Source: Amycolatopsis dendrobii
GTDB lineage: Bacteria; Actinomycetota; Actinomycetes; Mycobacteriales; Pseudonocardiaceae
Reading direction: 5' to 3'
Length of the DNA: 64,000 nucleotides
Assembly: GCF_014145675.1 (NCBI RefSeq)
Contig: NZ_JACGZW010000009.1
Coordinates: 186,001 to 250,000, forward strand
The notes beneath the pieces are model-generated. The model saw only the letters and a list, made by a program, of their open reading frames with translations, searched no databases and was not told where the DNA came from. Of the stretch, positions 17,275 through 24,929 are shown in pieces. Within the stretch, counting starts at the first letter, position 1, and each line of letters begins with the position of its first letter. A program made the translations under genes and the position numbers.

Positions 17275-18492
17275 ATGAGCACTGCGGGCCCGGCCGAAGG
17301 AAAGCCCATGCGGATCGTGGTGGTGAACAACTTCTTCCCGCCGCGCGTGGGCGGGAGCGCGCACATGTCGGCCTCACTGGCCGCCGAGTACGCGGCTGCC
17401 GGACACGAAGTGCTGGCGATCACCGCTGCCTACGGTGACGCGCCGGCGGAAGAGGAGCGCGACGGATACCGCGTCGTGCGCCTCCCCGCGGTGAAAATGC
17501 CGCAGCTCGGCCTGTCGATCGACTTCGACATGACGTTCGCGTCGATGCGGCCGGGCAACTGGCGGCGGCTGTGGAAGCTGCTGAACGAGTTCAAACCGGA
17601 CGCGGTGCACCTGCACGGGCAGTTCTTCGACCTGTCCTGGATGGTCGGCATCTACGCGCGTCGGCGCAAGCTGCCCGTTCTGCTGACCATCCACACGCTG
17701 CTGATCAGCGAGAACAAGATGTACGGGCGCGTGTTCCGGGCGCTCGACGCGATGCTGGTGAACCCGGTGCTGAAGTACCTGCGCCCGCGCTTCGTCATTC
17801 TCGACAAGCTCGGCGTGGACTACTGCGTCGAGCGCTACGGCACGAGCGACGAAAACTCCGAGTACTTCCCGATCGCGGTGGACACCGGGCATTTCGCCAA
17901 GCCGGTGACCAAGGACGTGCGCGCGGAACTGGAGATCGGGGACGCGCCGCTGATCGTGTCGCTCGGACACGTGATCCCGCTGCGCAACCGGCTGCCGCTG
18001 ATCGAGGCGCTGCCCGCGATCCTGGAACGGCACCCCGGACTGCGCGTGGTGATCGTCGGCCGGGTGTATCACGACGCGTTCCAGCAGCGGGCCAAGGAAC
18101 TGGGCGTCTCCGACGCGCTGATCGTCACCGGCGCGGTGCCGAAGGCGGACGTGCCCGCGTACTTCGCGGCCGCGGACATCGTCACGCACGACCTCAACGG
18201 CGGCTGCGGCACCGCGTCGCTCGAGGCGATGCTGTCGGGTACGGCGACCATCGCGTCGGTCGCCGAGGACAACTACCCCGGCATCGAACTGCACAACGGC
18301 GAGAACATCCTGCTGGTGCCCCCGGACGACTCGGCCGCGGTCGAGACGACCGTGCTGTCCCTTCTGGACGACCCTGAGCTGCGCGCGCGGATCGCCGAGC
18401 GGGAAAGCTCGATGGTCCGGGCCAACTTCGGCTTGGACGTGGTGACCGAGGAACACCTGCGGGTGCTCACGAAACTGGTGGCGGACAACTGA
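17275..18492 (+). CDS. GT4-family glycosyltransferase
   Basis: A 405-residue GT-B glycosyltransferase starting at ATG 17275. The N-terminal domain has RIVVVNNFFPPRVGGSAH (glycine-rich acceptor loop) and the C-terminal domain has LIVSLGHVIPLRNR, then the nucleotide-sugar-binding region GGCGTASLEAMLSGTATIAS. This is a variant of the usual E-x7-E motif of retaining GT4 enzymes, keeping only the second glutamate in SLEAML. It should transfer a sugar from a nucleotide donor to a lipid-linked or other acceptor on the cytoplasmic face. The stop overlaps the next start (TGATG), so it is translationally coupled to the acyltransferase. Confidence 0.88.
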   Translation: MSTAGPAEGKPMRIVVVNNFFPPRVGGSAHMSASLAAEYAAAGHEVLAITAAYGDAPAEEERDGYRVVRLPAVKMPQLGLSIDFDMTFASMRPGNWRRLWKLLNEFKPDAVHLHGQFFDLSWMVGIYARRRKLPVLLTIHTLLISENKMYGRVFRALDAMLVNPVLKYLRPRFVILDKLGVDYCVERYGTSDENSEYFPIAVDTGHFAKPVTKDVRAELEIGDAPLIVSLGHVIPLRNRLPLIEALPAILERHPGLRVVIVGRVYHDAFQQRAKELGVSDALIVTGAVPKADVPAYFAAADIVTHDLNGGCGTASLEAMLSGTATIASVAEDNYPGIELHNGENILLVPPDDSAAVETTVLSLLDDPELRARIAERESSMVRANFGLDVVTEEHLRVLTKLVADN

Positions 18493-19109
18493 TGTTCTTC
18501 GAGGACGAGCGCAGCAACCGGCTGCGCCCGATGATCCTGAACGACCTCGTTTCGCAGTACATGAACGACGCCGAGCGGGCTCGTTTCTACGGACTGCCGG
18601 AATCATGCCGGGTGCGCGAGCGCGTCAAGATCATCAGCCCGGACAACCTCACGATCGGCGAGCACTGCTGGATCGGCGAGGGTGCGGCACTTGACGCCAG
18701 CGGCGGGCTGGAAATCGGCGAACACACCAGCATCGGCTTGAACACGCTCGTGTTCACGCATTCGAGCTGGCTCGCGAACATGGCGCTGGAGAACCACTCC
18801 GGCAGCGATCTGATCGAACGCAAGCCGGTGAAAATCGGCAAGGGCTGTTTCATCGGCGGCCTCGTGGTGATCATGCCGGGCGTCACGATCGGTGACTTCG
18901 CGACAGTGCAGCCGAACTCCGTGGTCGCCAAGGATGTTCCGGCGCGCTCGCTCGTGGCGGGCAACCCGGCGCGCGTGTTCCAACGCTACGACGAGGAGTA
19001 CATCGAGGCGGAGGTGAAGCGGGTCCGCGAGGAGAACGCCCGCCGCCGAGCGCTGTCGGACGACCCGTACGGGTGGGGTTCCCCGTCAGGCGACTTCACG
19101 GGGAAGTGA
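18492..19109 (+). CDS. hexapeptide-repeat O-acyltransferase
   Basis: A 205-residue left-handed beta-helix acyltransferase. Hexapeptide repeats are visible in ISPDNLTIGEHCWIGEGAAL and in VKIGKGCFIGGLVVIMPGVTIG, ending in the family tail VVAKDVPARSLVAGNPARVF. It resembles maltose/galactoside acetyltransferases and sugar O-acetyltransferases of capsule loci (CysE/LacA/NodL type). Acetyl-CoA is the likely donor. It is the last gene of the four-gene operon that starts at 15151 and probably acylates the sugar laid down by the upstream GT4 enzyme. Confidence 0.85.
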   Translation: MFFEDERSNRLRPMILNDLVSQYMNDAERARFYGLPESCRVRERVKIISPDNLTIGEHCWIGEGAALDASGGLEIGEHTSIGLNTLVFTHSSWLANMALENHSGSDLIERKPVKIGKGCFIGGLVVIMPGVTIGDFATVQPNSVVAKDVPARSLVAGNPARVFQRYDEEYIEAEVKRVREENARRRALSDDPYGWGSPSGDFTGK

Positions 19110-19193
19110 TTCGGACACGGTGCGTCACGCACTGGCGGATGCTCCGGGTAACATGGGACACTACTCTCAGTCACTGTCGGTGGAGGAGATCTC

Positions 19194-19574
19194 ATGAGTG
19201 TCCTTGAATGACCTCACCACCTCCTGACCCTTGCTGACGATCCGTGTCTCGGATGTCGTCGTGACCTCGGCTGAGGTCGCGGAAGCCAACCCGGCCCGGA
19301 TCGCGGCGGCTGACGCGAGCTGGTGATCGAGGTGCTGTCCCCGGGCACCAAACACGTCGATCTTGGTGCGAAGCTTTTCGAGTACGCCGATGCCGGGATC
19401 GAGCATTACTGGGTTGTCGATCTGGATCCGCCGGTCAGCATGATTGCTTACCGGCTCATCGACGGCGATTACGAGAATTTCGGCGAGTACTCCGGCAGCG
19501 TCGAACTCGAGGTCGCGGGCGCACCGGTGAAGCTAGACCTGAACGCGCTCATCGACCCTCGCGCGCAGCGCTGA
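19194..19574 (+). pseudogene. decayed Uma2-family (DUF820) gene
   Basis: The ATG at 19194 has a GGAGGA box and reads MSVLE, then a TGA where relatives usually have Trp, then PHHLLTLADD, the normal Uma2 N-terminus. The large middle part of the family is missing: the sequence jumps to the segment LTIRVSDVVVTSAEVAE in another frame (about 19231-19320). One base is then missing near 19315-19322, so the C-terminal part VIEVLSPGTKHVDLGAK...DLNAL (19323-19574) is in the first frame again. A nonsense codon, an internal deletion and a frameshift together mark it as a remnant. Uma2 proteins have a PD-(D/E)xK nuclease-like fold and often occur in large paralogous sets. A short C-terminal ORF remains from GTG 19323. 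Confidence 0.8.
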
Positions 19575-19695
19575 CGTCGGGCACCTCCCCGAACACCATG
19601 CGTCGCCGTTGAGACAAGACTGACCAGCCATTACATCGACGCACGTCTCCCGCCCCCGTAACCTGGACAGCAAGGCAACCGGGAAACAGAGGTGG

Positions 19696-20196
19696 ATGGT
19701 GCGCGGGGACGACGAGTTCGCCGACTTCGTGCGGTCCTGTTCCGCTCGGCTCACCCACGCGGCCTACCTGCTCACCGGCGATCGTCACCAGGCCGAAGAC
19801 GCCGCCCAGACCGCCTTCACCCGCACCTACGCCGCTTGGCCCAGGGTGCGGCGCAAGAACCCGTACGCCTACGCCCGGCGCGTTCTGGCCAATCACGTCA
19901 TCGACATGTGGCGCCGCCCGATCCGCGAATACGCCACCGAGGAGATGCCGGAACCGCCGAAGGTGCCGGACATTTCGCACGCCGTCACCGATCGGGAATG
20001 GCTTTCCGACGCATTGGCCCGGCTCACCGCGCGGGAACGCGCCGTAGTCGTTCTCCGGCATTTCTTTGATTTGCCGGAACACCAAGTAGCCGAGGAACTG
20101 GGCGTGTCGGTCGGCACGGTCAAGAGCACCAATTCCCGGGCGCTGGCGAAACTGCGCGTGGACGGCGACGCGCTGGTCGGGGAGGTGAGCGCGTGA
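19696..20196 (+). CDS. ECF sigma factor, SigE-family type
   Basis: A 166-residue sigma factor. Region 2 is visible as FADFVRSCSARLTHAAYLLT, then DAAQTAFTRTYAAW and NHVIDMWRR; region 4 as LARLTARERAVVVLRHFFD, then QVAEELGVSVGTVKSTNSRA with its helix-turn-helix. There is no extra C-terminal domain. This matches the small actinobacterial SigE-family of ECF sigmas that are encoded with a membrane partner. The next gene overlaps by four bases (GTGA) and codes for a single-pass membrane protein, which probably regulates or responds to it. Confidence 0.9.
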   Translation: MVRGDDEFADFVRSCSARLTHAAYLLTGDRHQAEDAAQTAFTRTYAAWPRVRRKNPYAYARRVLANHVIDMWRRPIREYATEEMPEPPKVPDISHAVTDREWLSDALARLTARERAVVVLRHFFDLPEHQVAEELGVSVGTVKSTNSRALAKLRVDGDALVGEVSA

Positions 20197-20930
20197 CTGA
20201 CGAACTCGACCGATTGCGCGCCGCGCTTCAGGAAGCGCCCGCGGAACCCTTCGCGGCGCCCGATCTCGACCGGATTTTCAAAGAGGGCGGGCGGATCCGG
20301 CGTCGGCGGCGGTTTCTGACGTCCTCGGGGGCGGCCGTGGCCGTGGTCGCCGTCGTGTTCGGTGCGGCTTGGCTGCGGTCGCCGGGCGGGGCGCCGGAGC
20401 AGGTGCACGCGGCCGCGTCGCCGCCGCCGATGGTGACGAGCGTGTCTTCGTCGACTCCGCTGCCGGCTCCGACATCGGCCGAATCGCGGCCGCTCGGCGA
20501 GGTGATCTCCACCGGCACCTACACTGATGGCGCGGAACTTGTCTTCTACGCAACGGAAATCGACGATCCGGACAACCTGCCGACTGTCCAATTCGGAGTG
20601 ATGGCCAGCCTGTACGAGCCGGACGGCAACCTGCGTCCGCTCTACCTCGCCAACGAATCCGAAGGCGAGGACCGCTCTTTCGGCTTCCACGCCACCTCGG
20701 GCGGCACCACCGTGTCCGACATCTGGGTGCCGGTGTACGGCTACTTCAGCGGGCCGGCCGCGCGAATTGAGACCACAGTGGACGGTCGCACGATCCCGGC
20801 GCACACGGCGCGCTGGAGCGAGGACCCCGACGTGGTCGTCTTCTGGTTCGACCAGGACGACGTACCGTCCGCGGAGCGGGCGACCCCGCTGGTCGCCTAC
20901 TCCGCGGACGGCAAACGTCTCACCAAATAA
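20193..20930 (+). CDS. single-pass membrane protein, likely partner of the ECF sigma factor
   Basis: A 245-residue protein starting at GTG 20193, overlapping the sigma gene by four bases. The N-terminal about 40 residues are cytoplasmic (DELDRLRAALQEAPAEPF), followed by a very basic RIRRRRRF, a membrane segment (about 42-62) and an extracellular domain of about 175 residues rich in beta-type segments. This is the usual layout of proteins encoded with SigE-family sigma factors. No zinc-binding anti-sigma motif (HxxxCxxC) is visible, so an anti-sigma role is inferred from position only. It abuts the convergent oxidoreductase gene with no intergenic base. Confidence 0.75.
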   Translation: MTDELDRLRAALQEAPAEPFAAPDLDRIFKEGGRIRRRRRFLTSSGAAVAVVAVVFGAAWLRSPGGAPEQVHAAASPPPMVTSVSSSTPLPAPTSAESRPLGEVISTGTYTDGAELVFYATEIDDPDNLPTVQFGVMASLYEPDGNLRPLYLANESEGEDRSFGFHATSGGTTVSDIWVPVYGYFSGPAARIETTVDGRTIPAHTARWSEDPDVVVFWFDQDDVPSAERATPLVAYSADGKRLTK

Positions 20931-21884
20931 TCAGGCGGCTTCGGCCAGAACCTGCGCCACGACCTCGTGCGACGGCAGGATCAGCGCCCGCTCGACGTCC
21001 GCGTCGACCTTGCCCTCCAGCAGGTCGACGAACCGGTCCAGCTGGGTCGCCAGCGGTTCGCGCGCGGTGACCAGTTCCGGGATCTCGATGACGGTCTGCT
21101 GCCGGTAGCCGAGGCCGTCCGGGGTGACCGAATCGTGCGAGACGTGCCGGTAGATCGTCACGTCACGGCGCAGCAGGTCGATCTCGATCATCCGGTCCAG
21201 TTCGGACACCATCAGCGACCGGACCTTGCGCTGCGCCAGCCGCGAAGCCGACACCGTGGCCAGCCCGGCGGGGAACGACAGCACCGTCTCGATGGTGTCC
21301 TCGGCCCCGGTGACCGACTGCGGGTGGAAGTACCCCGCGCTGGAGGTGACCCGGCTCGGGGTCGACCCGCCGAAGAACTGGATCGCCAGGTCGACGTCGT
21401 GCACCAGCAGGTCCCACGCGACGCCGGTCTTGATCCGCGGCGCGTACGGGCCGTGCCTGCGCGCCATCAGGTGCACCGGTTCGTTCACCAGCGCCCGCGC
21501 GGTCATCACGGCCGGGTTGTAGCGCTCCAGGAGCCCGCACATCAGCGGGACGTCCTTCTTCGCCGACAGGGCAACGATTTCCTGCGAGAACTCGAGGCTG
21601 TTGCACACCGGCTTCTCGACCAGCATCGGCTTGCCCTGGCCGAGAATCTCCTGCGCCAGCTCGTAATGCACCTCGGTGGCCGAGGCGAGCACGACGGCGT
21701 CCACATCGGACAGCGAGCCGATTTCCGGCGTCCACTGGGTTTCGTAGCGTTCGGCGACCGCGCGGCCCGCTTCCTCGCGGGGGTCGATCACGCGGGCCAG
21801 GTCCACCCGGTCGTTCTGTGACAGGACCCGCGCGTGCAGCGAGCCCATGTTGCCGGTGCCGACGAGTGCGATGCGGTGTGTCAT
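20931..21884 (-). CDS. Gfo/Idh/MocA-family oxidoreductase
   Basis: A 317-residue NAD(P)-dependent sugar oxidoreductase. The N-terminal IALVGTGNMGSLHARVL is the Rossmann GxGxxG of this family, and the conserved EKP appears in MLVEKPVCNS. The family histidine lies in WDLLVHDVDLAIQFFGG. The protein overlaps the upstream aminotransferase by four bases (ATGA). Together the pair resembles the WbpB/WbpE (WlbA/WlbC) step in 3-amino-sugar synthesis, in which C3 oxidation is followed by transamination. That specific pathway is inference from pairing, not from substrate motifs. Confidence 0.85.
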   Translation of the reverse strand: MTHRIALVGTGNMGSLHARVLSQNDRVDLARVIDPREEAGRAVAERYETQWTPEIGSLSDVDAVVLASATEVHYELAQEILGQGKPMLVEKPVCNSLEFSQEIVALSAKKDVPLMCGLLERYNPAVMTARALVNEPVHLMARRHGPYAPRIKTGVAWDLLVHDVDLAIQFFGGSTPSRVTSSAGYFHPQSVTGAEDTIETVLSFPAGLATVSASRLAQRKVRSLMVSELDRMIEIDLLRRDVTIYRHVSHDSVTPDGLGYRQQTVIEIPELVTAREPLATQLDRFVDLLEGKVDADVERALILPSHEVVAQVLAEAA

Positions 21885-22987
21885 GCGCCAAGTACCTCGC
21901 GAACGGCCTCGATGATCCGGTCCAGCTGGGATTCGGTCAGATGCGGGTGCACCGGGAGCGAAAGCGCCTGCGCGGCAACGGCGGACGCCACCGGGAAGTC
22001 CTCGACGCGAGCGTCCGGGATCAGCGGGTGCCCGCGGTAGCAGTCGTAGTCGAAGACGATCTTCGGGTAGTAGATCCCGTTGCCGATGCCCTTTTCAGTC
22101 AGCGCGGAGGCGAATTCCTCGCGCGACAGCATCGCGTGCGGGCCGACCAGCACGGTGTACTGGTGCCACACGTGCTCGCGGCCCGGCAGCACCTGCGGCA
22201 CCTCGAGGCCCGGCGTGCCGGCGAGACCCTCGGACAGCCGCTTCGCGTTCGCCTGGCGGGCCGCGGTGAGCTGGTCGAGCTTCTCCAGCTGCGGGATGCC
22301 GACCGCGGCGTGCAGGTCGGTCATCCGGTAGTTGTGGCCGGCCATCTCGTACTGGTAGCGGGCCTTCATGCCTTGATTGCGCATCACGCGCAGCTTGTCG
22401 GCGAGCGCGTCGTCGTCCGTGGTGATCACGCCGCCCTCGGCGGTGGTCACGTTCTTCGTCGCGTACAGCGAGAAGCAGCCGATGCCGTACGACCCGGCCT
22501 GCTTGCCCTCGAAGGACGCGCCGACGGCCTGCGCGGAGTCCTCGATGACGCGCAGCCCGTGCTCGGCGGCGAGCGGGGCGAGCTTGCCCATGTCCGCGGT
22601 CTGGCCGTACAGGTGGACCGGCATCAGCACCTTGGTGCGCGGGCCGACGGCGGCGGCGACCGCGTCGGGGTCGATCGCGAAGTCGTCGCGCCGGATGTCG
22701 GCGAACCGGACGGTCGCGCCCGCCTCCAGGATCGCGTTCAGCGTCGCGACGAAGGTGAACGGCGAGGTCACCACCTCGTCCCCGGGCTGAAGGTCCAGCG
22801 CCTGCAGCGACGCGACGAGCGCGGTCGTCCCGTTGTTCACGGCGATGGCGTGCTTCGTGCCCGCGACTTGCGCGAACGCCTCCTCGAAGCGCTTGACCAT
22901 CGGCCCCTGAGCGATGGCGCCGGATCGCAGCACCTCGACGACCAGGTCCTCCGCGTCTCGGACGTCGACCACGGTAATGGGGATCAT
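21881..22987 (-). CDS. DegT/DnrJ/EryC1/StrS aminotransferase (WbpE/WlbC-like)
   Basis: A 368-residue PLP sugar aminotransferase. Features include AIAVNNGTTALVASLQAL, the cofactor aspartate region VIEDSAQAVGAS and the PLP lysine in FSLYATKNVTTAEGG. The sequence is close in pattern to aminotransferases that act on UDP-3-keto sugars. It is first in a two-gene minus-strand operon with the Gfo/Idh/MocA gene and diverges from a LpxA-type acyltransferase gene across 191 bases. Together these three supply the oxidise, aminate and N-acylate steps expected for an acylated amino sugar. Confidence 0.88.
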   Translation of the reverse strand: MIPITVVDVRDAEDLVVEVLRSGAIAQGPMVKRFEEAFAQVAGTKHAIAVNNGTTALVASLQALDLQPGDEVVTSPFTFVATLNAILEAGATVRFADIRRDDFAIDPDAVAAAVGPRTKVLMPVHLYGQTADMGKLAPLAAEHGLRVIEDSAQAVGASFEGKQAGSYGIGCFSLYATKNVTTAEGGVITTDDDALADKLRVMRNQGMKARYQYEMAGHNYRMTDLHAAVGIPQLEKLDQLTAARQANAKRLSEGLAGTPGLEVPQVLPGREHVWHQYTVLVGPHAMLSREEFASALTEKGIGNGIYYPKIVFDYDCYRGHPLIPDARVEDFPVASAVAAQALSLPVHPHLTESQLDRIIEAVREVLGA

Positions 22988-23178
22988 CGGCAGTCTCTCT
23001 CGGCTGGGGATTTCTATGCGTCCGGTACAGTGCTAGGCGCTCCGGCCGCGAGGCCGGAAAGCCGCCGGTTCTGCGCCCGGCCACCCTGCATGCACGCGGG
23101 CCACACGTTACCGGGCGCCGCCGCCAGCCCTTGACCCCAGGCCGTCCAGGCCGGAAGCGACGAAACGGAACACCGACT

Positions 23179-23922
23179 GTGTCACCTGCGGCACCCAACC
23201 GGATTCACCCCACGGCGGTCGTCGGCGAGGGCGTGGAGCTGGGCGAAGGCAACGTCATCGGCCCCTACACGGTCATCGTCGGCCCGGCTCGCATCGGCGA
23301 CGGGAACTGGATCGGACCGCACGTGACCATCGGCACGCCGGGCGAGGACCGCGGGCGTCCGCATCCGGCGGCCTGGGAGGAAACGCCGACGGGCGATCCG
23401 GACCAGGACGGCTACGGCGTAGTGATCGGCGACCGCAACCGCATCCGCGAGTACGTGAGCGTGCACCAGGGCACCTGGCGCACCACCACACTCGGCAGCG
23501 ACAGCTACTACCTGCGCGGCAGCCACATCGCGCACGACTGCCTGGTCGGCTCTGGCGTCACCGTCGCGTCGAACGTGATCACCGGCGGGCACTGCCACAT
23601 CTGGGACGGCGCGAACCTCGGCATGGGCACGGTGCTGCACCAGCGCGTCGTGGTCGGGCCGGGCGCGATGGTCGGGATGAGCTCGGCGGTCCGCCGCGAA
23701 GTGGGCGCTTTCACGATCGCGGTAGGCAACCCGGCGAGGGTGACCGGCGTCAATGTGGTCGGGCTGTCCCGGCGCGGCCTCGACGAGGCCATGATCGAGG
23801 CGCTCTCGCCGTGGCTGAAGGGCAAGGGCGAACTGCCGGACGACGGGCTGGCCGATCGCCTTCCCGGGGACCTCTCTACCGTGGTCAAGGCGTGGGACGC
23901 CCGCCCCCGCGACGAACACTAG
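23179..23922 (+). CDS. LpxA-like hexapeptide acyltransferase
   Basis: A 247-residue left-handed beta-helix protein. The N-terminus has the LpxA-type start IHPTAVVGEGVELGEG and repeated [IV]G hexads through VIGPYTVIVGPARIGDGNWIG; a histidine typical of catalysis lies in LRGSHIAHDCLVGS. The short C-terminal helical part follows. LpxA-type enzymes move a 3-hydroxyacyl chain from ACP to the sugar of a UDP-amino sugar. A dedicated ACP gene starts nine bases downstream, which supports an ACP-dependent acyl transfer. The start GTG 23179 is chosen because the beta-helix begins soon after it; the open frame extends to 23131. Confidence 0.85.
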   Translation: MSPAAPNRIHPTAVVGEGVELGEGNVIGPYTVIVGPARIGDGNWIGPHVTIGTPGEDRGRPHPAAWEETPTGDPDQDGYGVVIGDRNRIREYVSVHQGTWRTTTLGSDSYYLRGSHIAHDCLVGSGVTVASNVITGGHCHIWDGANLGMGTVLHQRVVVGPGAMVGMSSAVRREVGAFTIAVGNPARVTGVNVVGLSRRGLDEAMIEALSPWLKGKGELPDDGLADRLPGDLSTVVKAWDARPRDEH

Positions 23923-23931
23923 GAGCTGTGA

Positions 23932-24177
23932 ATGTCGGAAATCGCCCCCAAGCTGCGAGAGGTCTTCGTCGAGGCGCTGGATCTCGACGGGGACGTTGAC
24001 GTCGAGAACCTCAAGTACCGCGACATCGAAGCGTGGGACTCGGTCGGCCACATGGCGCTGGTCGCCGCCATCGAGGACGAGTTCGACGTCGAGTTCGACA
24101 CCGACCAGGTGATCGACATGTCGAGCTTCAAGGTCGCGGTCGACATGGTGACCGAGTTGAAGTCGAAGAATGACTGA
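23932..24177 (+). CDS. acyl carrier protein
   Basis: An 81-residue, very acidic, all-helical protein. The phosphopantetheine attachment site is S37 in EAWDSVGHMAL. It is a stand-alone carrier rather than a housekeeping AcpP, given its position between a LpxA-like acyltransferase and a ketoacyl reductase-like SDR. It should carry the acyl group that the acyltransferase, reductase and ligase genes act on. The start ATG 23932 has AGGAGCT upstream, and the stop overlaps the next gene by eight bases. Confidence 0.93.
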   Translation: MSEIAPKLREVFVEALDLDGDVDVENLKYRDIEAWDSVGHMALVAAIEDEFDVEFDTDQVIDMSSFKVAVDMVTELKSKND

Positions 24178-24901
24178 TCTGTCCGGACGCGTCGCGCTCG
24201 TCACCGGCGGGACTCGCGGGATCGGCCTCGCCACGGCGAAGGCCCTGGCCGAGGCCGGGGCCACCGTGGTGCTGACCGGTCGCGACGAATCGCGCGCGAA
24301 GGAGGCCGCGGCCGCCGCCGGCGCTTCGGCCGGGCTCGCGCTCGACGTGACCGACGCGAAGGCGGTCTCCACGCTGGTGCGCGGCGTGGCTAAGGAGCAC
24401 GGCAAGCTCGACATCGTCGTAGCGAATGCCGGGATCATGGAGGACGCGCTCCTCGGCATGATCAAGGAAGACCTGGTCGACACCACGCTGAGCACCAACG
24501 TGGCAGGCACGCTGCACACCGTGCAGGCCGCCGCGAGGGCGATGATGCGGAAGAAGACCGGCGCGATCGTCGTGCTGGCCAGTATCGTCGGCGAGTACGG
24601 AAGCGCTGGCCAGACCGTGTACGCGGCGTCGAAGGCGGCGGTGGCGAACATCGCGCGTTCGGCGGCGAAGGAACTCGGCCGCTCCGGTATCCGCGTGAAC
24701 GCGGTCGCGCCGGGCGTGATCGACACCGATCTCACCGCGGGCCTTGCCGAGGACGCGAAGGCGGACAACATCGCGCGCACGCCGCTGGGCAGGCTCGGCG
24801 CGGCCGAGGACGTGGCGAAGGCGATCCGCTTCCTGGTGAGCGACGAGGCGTCGTTCGTGACCGGTCAGGTGCTGGGCGTCGACGGCGGCTTGGTGCTGTG
24901 A
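24170..24901 (+). CDS. FabG-like short-chain dehydrogenase (3-oxoacyl-ACP reductase type)
   Basis: A 243-residue classical SDR. The cofactor motif is VTGGTRGIGLA (TGxxxGIG), followed by NAG in VVANAGIMED, the active-site serine in VLASIVGEYG and YAASK (YxxxK). The C-terminal region SFVTGQVLGVDGGL is typical of FabG. It overlaps the ACP gene by eight bases, which argues for a substrate bound to that ACP; it would make a 3-hydroxyacyl-ACP. A sugar or other ketone substrate cannot be ruled out from sequence alone. Confidence 0.9.
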   Translation: MTDLSGRVALVTGGTRGIGLATAKALAEAGATVVLTGRDESRAKEAAAAAGASAGLALDVTDAKAVSTLVRGVAKEHGKLDIVVANAGIMEDALLGMIKEDLVDTTLSTNVAGTLHTVQAAARAMMRKKTGAIVVLASIVGEYGSAGQTVYAASKAAVANIARSAAKELGRSGIRVNAVAPGVIDTDLTAGLAEDAKADNIARTPLGRLGAAEDVAKAIRFLVSDEASFVTGQVLGVDGGLVL

Positions 24902-24929
24902 AGTGCTCTCGCGAGTGCGAGGAGGTTCG

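Noticed and set aside
19323..19574. Intact small Uma2 protein
   Set aside because: The frame lacks the N-terminal part and PD-type motif of the family; upstream remains show it is the tail of a broken gene.
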